Assembly (NCBI GenBank): GCA_002365595.1
Contig: DFAM01000018.1
Location: 81,253 to 145,252, forward strand
Length of the DNA stretch: 64,000 nt
Reading direction: 5' to 3'
DNA from: Acinetobacter sp. UBA3106
GTDB lineage: Bacteria > Pseudomonadota > Gammaproteobacteria > Pseudomonadales > Moraxellaceae
Shown piece after piece: positions 27,151 through 34,468 of this stretch; position 1 is the stretch's first letter, and every line of letters starts with the position of its first letter. The notes beneath the pieces were generated by a model. It did not search any database and was not told the DNA's origin. It saw only the letters and a list, made by a program, of their open reading frames with translations. The position numbers and the translations under genes are program-made.

Positions 27151-27978
27151 ATGACACAGCAACAGACTGGCCATATATCTGTTCAGCAACTGAGCAAAAC
27201 CTATCCAACGCAAAATAATGACGAGCTTACCGTACTGGACGATATTAATTTAGACATCCAACCGGGAGAATTTATCAGTATTGTCGGCAGCAGTGGCTGT
27301 GGTAAATCCACCCTATTACGCTTATTGGTTGGACTGGAAAATAGCTATCAAGGCCAGATCCAGGTGGATGGCAAAAAGATTTTTGGTACCAGTTTAAACC
27401 GTGGGATTGTATTTCAGGACCATCGTCTTTTTCCGTGGTTAAGCGTGCGTGAAAATGTGCGTATTGCACTGCATCAAAATAAGCTGACCCGTGCTGAAGA
27501 AGACAAGCTGATTGATGAACATCTGCAACTGGTTAATCTGACCAGTTTTGCCAATGCCTATCCATCGCAGCTTTCAGGCGGCATGAACCAGCGTGTTGCT
27601 ATTGCGCGAAGTCTGGTGAATCGTCCAGAAATCTTGTTTCTGGATGAGCCATTTGGCGCACTGGATGCCTTAACCCGTCAGAACCTACAAGATGAATTGC
27701 AGCGGATTTGGCAGGCAGAAAAAATCACCATGGTGATTGTGACCCATGATGTGGAAGAAGCGGTATTTTTAGGTGATCGCGTGGTGGTGATGCAGCCGCA
27801 TCCGGGTCGAATTAAACGCATTGTGGATGTGCCCGTTGCGCATCCACGTAAACGTGAAGATGTGCGTTTGCACAATATTAAAAATGATATTTTGCTCGAT
27901 TTTAGCGATCCTTTAAAAGACCAATTACACAATAACAAACAACCAGCGAAGTTTTCCGATTATCAATTTGCTTGGTAA
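27151..27978 (+). CDS. ABC transporter ATPase, SsuB/TauB type (2)
   Basis: A 275-residue ATPase with Walker A GSSGCGKST, Q loop VFQDHRLFPWLS, signature LSGGMNQR, Walker B EILFLDEPFGALD and the H loop VTHDVEEA. The HPGRIKRIVDV ending is of the SsuB kind. No permease or binding protein is next to it, so it probably serves one of the permease sets at 20976-25381. Ribosome site CAGGAGAA. A weak hairpin with a T run near 28000-28028 may end the transcript. Confidence 0.92.
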   Translation: MTQQQTGHISVQQLSKTYPTQNNDELTVLDDINLDIQPGEFISIVGSSGCGKSTLLRLLVGLENSYQGQIQVDGKKIFGTSLNRGIVFQDHRLFPWLSVRENVRIALHQNKLTRAEEDKLIDEHLQLVNLTSFANAYPSQLSGGMNQRVAIARSLVNRPEILFLDEPFGALDALTRQNLQDELQRIWQAEKITMVIVTHDVEEAVFLGDRVVVMQPHPGRIKRIVDVPVAHPRKREDVRLHNIKNDILLDFSDPLKDQLHNNKQPAKFSDYQFAW

Positions 27979-28251
27979 TTGGGTTGTATTTGCTATCCAA
28001 AAGCCTGCGTAAAGTGGGTTTTTTTTATGTCTGCTTAAAACAGCCCGACATAAAAAAATCCCTCACTAAAGATAATGGAGAGCAGATAAGAAATTGACTG
28101 ATTTCTATTATTTTAATTCATGATGATATGGGATACGCGGAAACGTCATCCACAACTGTCTGAGGCAGGACCAGATTAGAAAATAATTGTTTCTGCGATA
28201 AATTAAAAAAATGAGCGGTAGTGAACGAGTTTTGTGGATGACAAATGGTTT

Positions 28252-28277
28252 TGGCTACTTTTGCCGAAACAAAAGTA
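28252..28277. repeat. Perfect 10-bp stem inverted repeat
   Basis: GCTACTTTTG and CAAAAGTAGC surround CCGAAA. It lies in the 434-base gap between the ATPase and the first monooxygenase gene. The rest of that gap shows no coding sequence; only this hairpin and the one at 28335 stand out. Confidence 0.6.
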
Positions 28278-28334
28278 GCATATAGCTTACAAGCATTTAA
28301 TTTAAAATGGAAAATACCGTTGTTCACTGATCAT

Positions 28335-28366
28335 AATTAAGAAGTTTATTTCTAAACTCCTTAATT
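28335..28366 (-). terminator. Long hairpin downstream of monooxygenase 1
   Basis: AATTAAG-A-AGTTTA pairs with TAAACT-C-CTTAATT, fourteen positions with one mismatch, around TTTC. It lies 46 bases beyond the monooxygenase stop on the minus strand. There is no long T tract, so it may be an RNA-stabilising or Rho-assisted end. Confidence 0.45.
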
Positions 28367-28412
28367 GACACTAGCATTACTCACCAAGAAGGGATATTCA
28401 ACTGGTTTTAAA

Positions 28413-29774
28413 TTAAGACGCTTTCACTTGCTTACTTGCCAAAACATACTGGTTTTCTGGACGCTTCAAACCTAAGTTTTCACGTAAAGTTTTGCCTTCA
28501 TATTCGGTACGGAACAAGCCACGACGCTGCAGTTCAGGCACAATAAATTCAACAAAGTCATTCAGACCGGCAGGGGTGGTCGGTGGCAGGATATTAAAAC
28601 CATCTGCCGCTTCATTTTCAAACCAGTTTTGCAGCTGATCGACCACTTGTTCAGCTGTACCAATCAATGTCCAGTGACCGCGTGCCGAGGCAATATATTC
28701 ATACAGTTGGCGAATGCTGAAATTATGCTTACGCGCAATATCAATCATCATTTGCTGACGGCTGGAAAAATTAATGTCGGCATCTTCCAGTTTAGGGAAG
28801 GGTGCATCCAGATCATATTTATCCAGGTTAATGCCACCAGATAAACCCGACAGTAAACTTAAACCGACTTTAGGATGAATCAGGCTGTTTAATAACTGAT
28901 ATTTTTCTTGCGCTTCCTGCTCAGTTTTCGCGACAAAAATAGACACGCCCGGCATGATCTTCAAGTCATCTGCATGACGGCCATATTTCAATAAACGACT
29001 TTTGACATCGCGATAGAATTCCTGGGCATCTGCCAGGTTCTGTTGCGCGGTGAAAATGACTTCGGCATATTTACCCGCCAGTTCACGACCATCTTCAGAC
29101 TGACCGGCTTGGACAATCACTGGATAACCCTGGACTGGACGAGAGACATTGAGTGCGCCCTGTACACTGAAATATTTGCCAGTATGTTGAGGCTCGTGAA
29201 TTTTATCGGCATGGAAAAATTGACCACTTTCTTTGTTGTAAATAAAGGCATCATCTTCCCAAGAATCCCAAAGCTTCTGCGTCACTTCAATAAATTCATC
29301 CGCGCGTTCATAACGTGTTTTAGGATCTGGATGTTGTTCTAAGCCGAAGTTACGCGCGGTATCGGGGGATGCTGTAGTCACCACATTCCAGGCAGCGCGA
29401 CCTTTTGAAATATGATCTAAAGACGCAAATTTACGTGCCAACAGATAAGGGTTTTCATAGGTAGTTGATGCGGTCGCAATAAAGCCCAGATTTTTGGTCA
29501 CTGCAGACAGCGCAGCAAACAAGGTCACCGGTTCAAAGCCAACGCCTTTATCCCCTAAACCCAATTCACCTTCAATTGCCGAACCCCAGCGAACGGATAA
29601 GCCATCTGCTAAAAAGTAAGCATCAAATAAACCTTTCTCTGCGGTTTTTGCCAGCTCGATAATGTAATCAAGATTCAAATGGTCCTGAGGACGTGATTCA
29701 GGATGACGCCAGCCAGCAGCATGTTGAGCGGTCGCGGGAATAAAGGCACCGAGTTTAATTTGACGTTTTGACAT
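28413..29774 (-). CDS. Flavin-dependent monooxygenase, NtaA/SnaA/DszA family (1)
   Basis: A 453-residue bacterial luciferase-like (LLM class) monooxygenase. Family features are KLGAFIPATAQHAAGWRHPES at the start, DAYFLADGLSVRWG, ATASTTYENPYLLARKFASLDHISKGRAAWNVVTT, YPVIVQAGQSEDGRELA and LIGTAEQVVDQLQNWFENEAADGFNILPP. Such enzymes use reduced flavin from a partner reductase to oxidise sulfones, nitrilotriacetate-type acids or related compounds. No reductase gene is beside it. A sigma-54-like promoter stands before it, and a close paralogue is immediately upstream. Confidence 0.93.
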   Translation of the reverse strand: MSKRQIKLGAFIPATAQHAAGWRHPESRPQDHLNLDYIIELAKTAEKGLFDAYFLADGLSVRWGSAIEGELGLGDKGVGFEPVTLFAALSAVTKNLGFIATASTTYENPYLLARKFASLDHISKGRAAWNVVTTASPDTARNFGLEQHPDPKTRYERADEFIEVTQKLWDSWEDDAFIYNKESGQFFHADKIHEPQHTGKYFSVQGALNVSRPVQGYPVIVQAGQSEDGRELAGKYAEVIFTAQQNLADAQEFYRDVKSRLLKYGRHADDLKIMPGVSIFVAKTEQEAQEKYQLLNSLIHPKVGLSLLSGLSGGINLDKYDLDAPFPKLEDADINFSSRQQMMIDIARKHNFSIRQLYEYIASARGHWTLIGTAEQVVDQLQNWFENEAADGFNILPPTTPAGLNDFVEFIVPELQRRGLFRTEYEGKTLRENLGLKRPENQYVLASKQVKAS

Positions 29775-29815
29775 TGTTATATCCTATAGATTGTATTTTT
29801 CTCAACAATGCGTAT

Positions 29816-29831
29816 TTCAAGATATATGCCA
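29816..29831 (-). promoter_or_regulatory. Sigma-54-like promoter of monooxygenase 1
   Basis: On the minus strand TGGCATATATCTTGAA matches TGGCAYR-N4-TTGCW with one key change, A for C in the -12 element. Transcription would begin near 29804, about 30 bases before the start codon, the same geometry as at the amidohydrolase. The rest of the 29775-30078 gap is AT-rich and ends with the terminator of monooxygenase 2. Confidence 0.55.
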
Positions 29832-30039
29832 ATTAAAAAATATAATTAAAACAATAATATAAAATACATATGATTTTTATATGTTTAATAATCAGCAGAA
29901 AAAGGGCAGCTTTGTTTAAAAGCAGACAGTAGAAAAAATGCAGTGCTTATATAAAAAATAAGCAAGACTCAAGAAAGCATAGATCTGTGGTTATCGGCTT
30001 TTTAGAAAGATCAAAAGCGATGTCATTTTAAAACGGCAT

Positions 30040-30066
30040 AAAAAAATGCCCCGCAGGGCATTTTAA
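30040..30066 (-). terminator. Terminator of monooxygenase 2
   Basis: On the minus strand AAAATGCCCTGC and GGGGCATTTTTTT form a compact stem and T tract 12 bases after the stop codon. It separates the two monooxygenase genes into two transcripts. Confidence 0.88.
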
Positions 30067-30078
30067 ATTGTTCTTGAA

Positions 30079-31449
30079 TTAAGATGCCTGCGCTTGTTGT
30101 CGTTCTAGTACATACTGGTTTTCAGGACGTTTTAAACCCAGATTTTCACGCAAAGTGTTTCCTTCATATTCAGTACGGAATAAGCCACGACGCTGCAGTT
30201 CAGGCACAATAAACTCCACAAAATCATTCAGACCTGCTGGAGTCGAAGGCGGCAACACATTAAAACCATCCGCTGCTTCATTTTCAAACCAGTTTTGAAT
30301 CCGATCCACCACTTGTTCAGCTGTACCAATCAATGTCCAGTGACCGCGTGCCGAGGTAATATATTCATACAGCTGGCGAATACTGAAATGATGCTTTTGG
30401 GCAATCTCAATCATCATTTGCTGACGGCTCGAGAAGTTGATGTCGGCATCTTCCAGTTTTGGAAATGGCGCATCCAGATCAAATTTTGAAAGATCAATAT
30501 GACCAGCTAGACCGGACAATAAACCTAGACCGACATCAGGATGAATCAGGCTATTTAATAACTGATATTTTTCTTGCGCTTCCTGTTCGGTTTTAGCGAC
30601 AAAAACCGACACACCCGGCATGATTTTCAGGTCATCAGCGTGACGGCCATATTTAGCTAAACGCGCTTTCACATCACGGTAGAAAGCCTGGGCATCGCTC
30701 AGGTCTTGCTGGGCAGTGAAAATCACTTCGGCATATTTGGCAGCCAGTTCACGCCCATCTTCCGACTGGCCGGCTTGCACAATCACCGGGTAACCTTGCG
30801 GCGGACGAGGCACATTCAGTGCACCCTGTACATTAAAATATTTGCCTGTATGTAGCGGTTCATGTTGCTTGGTTGCATCAAAGAATTGACCGCTTTCTTT
30901 ATTATAAAGGAAAGCATCTTCTTCCCATGAATCCCAGAGTTTTTGCGTCACTTCAATAAATTCATCGGCGCGTTCATAACGGACTTTGGCATCCGGATGG
31001 GCAGTAAAACCAAAGTTACGTGCAGTATCGGCTGAAATGGTGGTGACCACGTTCCATGCCGCACGACCTTTGCTGATATGGTCTAAAGAGGCAAATTTAC
31101 GTGCCAAAAGGTAAGGTTCTTCATAAGTGGTTGAGGCCGTGGCAATAAAGCCGATATTTTTGGTCACGGCAGAAATAGCCGCAAATAAAGTCACCGGTTC
31201 AAAGCCAACCACCTTGTCGCTATAACCAATACTTTGCTTGCTTTTAGACGCACCATGACTCCAGTTCACCGATAAGCCATCAGCCAGGAAGTAGGCATCA
31301 AATAAGCCTTGCTCGGCGGTTTTTGCCAGTTCTATGGCGTAATCAAGACTTAAATGATCGTTTGGACGCGACTGTGGATGACGCCAACCTGCTGCATGTT
31401 GCGAGGTGGTGGGAATAAAAGCACCCAGTTTAATTTGTCGTTTAGCCAT
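30079..31449 (-). CDS. Flavin-dependent monooxygenase, NtaA/SnaA/DszA family (2)
   Basis: A 456-residue LLM-class enzyme very like its downstream neighbour; by eye more than four of five residues agree over the full length. The main difference is a three-residue longer and different loop near residue 65 (NWSHGASKSKQSIGYSDK against RWGSAIEGELGLGDK), next to the flavin/substrate pocket. The pair looks like a tandem duplication with change in substrate range. No sigma-54 match is seen before this copy; a palindrome TCCTTATAAGGA lies upstream at 31530. Confidence 0.93.
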   Translation of the reverse strand: MAKRQIKLGAFIPTTSQHAAGWRHPQSRPNDHLSLDYAIELAKTAEQGLFDAYFLADGLSVNWSHGASKSKQSIGYSDKVVGFEPVTLFAAISAVTKNIGFIATASTTYEEPYLLARKFASLDHISKGRAAWNVVTTISADTARNFGFTAHPDAKVRYERADEFIEVTQKLWDSWEEDAFLYNKESGQFFDATKQHEPLHTGKYFNVQGALNVPRPPQGYPVIVQAGQSEDGRELAAKYAEVIFTAQQDLSDAQAFYRDVKARLAKYGRHADDLKIMPGVSVFVAKTEQEAQEKYQLLNSLIHPDVGLGLLSGLAGHIDLSKFDLDAPFPKLEDADINFSSRQQMMIEIAQKHHFSIRQLYEYITSARGHWTLIGTAEQVVDRIQNWFENEAADGFNVLPPSTPAGLNDFVEFIVPELQRRGLFRTEYEGNTLRENLGLKRPENQYVLERQQAQAS

Positions 31450-31608
31450 GATCTTGCCCTGTTATCATCATTTATTTTCAACAGATTTATAACAAGGAAT
31501 CAAAAGCTTGAAAAATACGATAAAATTAAATCCTTATAAGGAATATGGGATAAGCTGATCCAACGCCAGCCTGCACTTTTATCACTTCTTTTAAACGACT
31601 GACATTTT

Positions 31609-32976
31609 CTAAATTAAAGCTTTTACAGTTTTTTTCTTCCAGACAAACTGATAATACAGCCCTTGTAGAATACATAAGCAGACAAAGGCCAGGGCATAAG
31701 CATACCAGATGCCTTGCAAGCCCCACCATCGGCTAAACAGGTAGGCACAGGGCACTTCAATCAATAAAATTGCGGCAATATTAATCAGCATCGGTAGGGT
31801 TACCGTACCGCTGGCACGCATGATGGAAGCAAAAATGGCACTGGCGCCAAAGAACAGGATGGACCACAACACAATAAATAACAGTTGCTGTCCCAGTACA
31901 ACCACCGTCGGGTCGGTGATAAACAGTGCCATCAGATATTTTGAGAATAAATAGGCTAATGCCACTAACCCACCGGTAATGACGATATTCATAACGAGCG
32001 CCGTACGCGTAACTCTGTTGAGTAGATCCGATTTTCCGGCCCCAATCGCTTGTGCGGCAAAAATCGACGCGGCAATAGATATAGACAGGGCGGGAAATTG
32101 AATGTAATTCAGCACCTGATTGACGGCACCATAAGCTGCAGTGGCATGCGAACCGTAACGATTCACCAAGCCGACAATGACCAAGCCTGCAACGGATGTC
32201 GTCACCATTTGAACCCCAGTTGGAATGCCGAGTCGCAGAATGATTATACTGAGTTCGCGTTGATGACGAATATGGCTGAGCAAATGACGGTCAGGCTTGA
32301 GCGGATGATCTTTTTTATTTAAGTACACGGCTAAAAAGATCAGTACCGCAAGGTAACCGACAATGGTGGCAATGGCAGGCGCGACAATGCCCATTTTCGG
32401 AAAGCCAAAATATCCTGCAATCAGTACCGGGGTAATGAATACGCCAATCAGAATGGTCATGCCGGATGCAATCAGCGGGGTGGTGCTGTCACCGACACCG
32501 CGTAAAATGGAAGTATAAATAATATAGATAAACAGCAATGGACTACCAGCAAGCATCCACTGTACATAAGGCAGGGACAGGTGCATGACGTCAGGATCTG
32601 TGCCTAAGGCAAGCAAGATATGTTCAGCAAAAATCACCCCCAACAGGGCAATGATACTGCCGCCAATTAAAGTCATAAACAGGGTTGAACCGACTACACA
32701 GCGGACTTTTTCAACATTTTTCGCCCCCCACGCCTGTCCAACCAATACGGTTGCGCCTGCTGAGAGACCAATCACGAAAGCCATCAGACAGAACAAAATC
32801 GGGAAGAACACAGCCACTGCTGCAATGGCATTTACCCCCATCATTTGCCCAACAAAAACGGTATTAATCGTTCCTGAAAGATTTTGCAAAATATTGGTCG
32901 CAATCAACGGCAACAGGAAAATTAAAAAGGTTTTCCATAATTTCTGTTGAGTGAGCAGTGATTGATGTTGAGGCAT
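31609..32976 (-). CDS. MATE family efflux transporter
   Basis: A 455-residue protein with twelve hydrophobic segments in two related halves. FLLPLIATNILQNLSGTINTVFVGQMMGVNAIAAVAV fits the MATE N-terminal helix pair, and GIPTGVQMVTTSVAGLVIVGLVNRYGSHATAAYGAVNQV fits the matching region of the second half. MATE carriers export drugs or cationic metabolites using sodium or proton gradients. It is a single gene about 160 bases upstream of monooxygenase 2, on the same strand. Confidence 0.92.
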   Translation of the reverse strand: MPQHQSLLTQQKLWKTFLIFLLPLIATNILQNLSGTINTVFVGQMMGVNAIAAVAVFFPILFCLMAFVIGLSAGATVLVGQAWGAKNVEKVRCVVGSTLFMTLIGGSIIALLGVIFAEHILLALGTDPDVMHLSLPYVQWMLAGSPLLFIYIIYTSILRGVGDSTTPLIASGMTILIGVFITPVLIAGYFGFPKMGIVAPAIATIVGYLAVLIFLAVYLNKKDHPLKPDRHLLSHIRHQRELSIIILRLGIPTGVQMVTTSVAGLVIVGLVNRYGSHATAAYGAVNQVLNYIQFPALSISIAASIFAAQAIGAGKSDLLNRVTRTALVMNIVITGGLVALAYLFSKYLMALFITDPTVVVLGQQLLFIVLWSILFFGASAIFASIMRASGTVTLPMLINIAAILLIEVPCAYLFSRWWGLQGIWYAYALAFVCLCILQGLYYQFVWKKKTVKALI

Positions 32977-33096
32977 GGAACATCCTGTAAAGATATTTTT
33001 ATCATTTTCAGATTTAAGCTAACCCTAGCTGAATTAGCTTAAAATAGCCTTAGCTTTTAGGTAACTGAGGCTGAGTTTTTATGGAAAATTATAAGT

Positions 33097-34251
33097 TTAT
33101 ACCGCAGATAAAATGGCAGTAGCCTGTTCTAGCGTTTCATCTTTTTTGGCAAAACAGAAACGGATTAAACGTAAATTTTCTGGTGGGCGCTGATAAAATA
33201 CTGATATTGGAATAGCGGCAATCCCGTGCTGTTCAGCCAGGAATTTACACATCTCGACATCATCCAGGTCGGGCCGAATAGCACTATAATTCAGGTTCTG
33301 AAAATAGGTGCCCTGTGACGGAGTAAAATGAAAGCGTGAATTACGCAGGCCGGAATTAAACAGGTCACGCTTATCCTGATAAAAGTCTGCAAGCCCTTCA
33401 ATATGCTCAGGATGCTGTTGCATAAAAGTGGCCAGGGCCATTTGTACCGGCGTCACGCCGCAGAAGCTGACAAATTGGTAAATCTGGCGAAATATTTTCA
33501 TCAGTTCTGGTGAGGCCACACAATAACCGGTTTTCCAGCCAGTGACATGGAAGGTTTTACCAAAGGAACCGACCACAATGCTGCGGTCACGCAATTCAGG
33601 GAAAGACAGCGCCGAATAGTGCTTTTGACCATCAAAGACCAGATGTTCATAGACTTCATCGGACAGCACCACAATATTTTTATCCCGAATCAAGTCAATT
33701 AAATTTAACCAGTCCTGACGTGACCAGATGGCACCGCTTGGATTGTGCGGGGTATTTACAACGATCATCCGGGTGTTATCGTTGATGGCATCTTTCACCC
33801 GGTTCCAGTCCACGGAAAACTCGGGCGCAGTTAAGGCAATATGAACCGCTTTGCCGCCCACCAGCTGCACGCTTGGTCCATAACTGTCGTAGCAGGGATC
33901 AAAGATAATCACTTCATCACCGGCATGAATCAGGGCTTGAATGGCAACAAAAATAGTCAGGGTGGCCCCAGGCGTAATGGTGATTTCAGTCAGCGGATCA
34001 ATCACCAGTTGATCGCGTTTTAAAAATTGCTGGGCCAATTGTTCACGCAAGGAAATTAAGCCATCACCAGGTGCATACTGGTTAAAACCATCCAGAGTGG
34101 CTTGGCTTAAGGCTTTAAGTAGTGCCGGAGGAGCGGCAAAATCGGGAAAACCTTGAGAAAGATTTAAGGCATTCAGACGCTGTGCCATCGCTGTCATTAC
34201 GCTGAAAATAGTGACACCCTGTGCCGGTAGTTTGGAATGAATCTCAATCAT
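33097..34251 (-). CDS. PLP-dependent aminotransferase, methionine aminotransferase (YbdL) type
   Basis: A 384-residue fold-type I aminotransferase. NLSQGFPDFAAPPAL, NQYAPGDGLISLREQLA, TPHNPSGAIWSRQDW and LSDEVYEHLVFDG are class I features. The PLP-binding Lys is in GSFGKTFHVTGWKTGY. The end IRFCFAKKDETLEQA is close to the YbdL/kynurenine aminotransferase-like group that prefers methionine, His and Phe. It would make the 2-oxo acid of methionine, loosely in keeping with the nearby sulfur genes, but it is probably separate. Confidence 0.9.
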   Translation of the reverse strand: MIEIHSKLPAQGVTIFSVMTAMAQRLNALNLSQGFPDFAAPPALLKALSQATLDGFNQYAPGDGLISLREQLAQQFLKRDQLVIDPLTEITITPGATLTIFVAIQALIHAGDEVIIFDPCYDSYGPSVQLVGGKAVHIALTAPEFSVDWNRVKDAINDNTRMIVVNTPHNPSGAIWSRQDWLNLIDLIRDKNIVVLSDEVYEHLVFDGQKHYSALSFPELRDRSIVVGSFGKTFHVTGWKTGYCVASPELMKIFRQIYQFVSFCGVTPVQMALATFMQQHPEHIEGLADFYQDKRDLFNSGLRNSRFHFTPSQGTYFQNLNYSAIRPDLDDVEMCKFLAEQHGIAAIPISVFYQRPPENLRLIRFCFAKKDETLEQATAILSAV

Positions 34252-34468
34252 GACCCGAACTCTTCAATATTCTTATGCTTTCCAGTTTAACAGCAAGCGT
34301 CTTCCAGCAGAATCAAAGGATGAGCTAAAGCTCTGCACTTTTTTAACTAATTTCATTCATTTAACTGAATAGTGCTAAGAGATAAAATTAACAAAAAACC
34401 TACTAGACGAAAAAAACAACATTTTCTAGAATGCGTCTCAAATTAAAATAAAGCTATAACAACAATAA

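Noticed and set aside
31450..31608. Sigma-54 promoter before monooxygenase 2
   Set aside because: No TGGCA-N-TTGC arrangement was found on the minus strand; only a short palindrome TCCTTATAAGGA is present.
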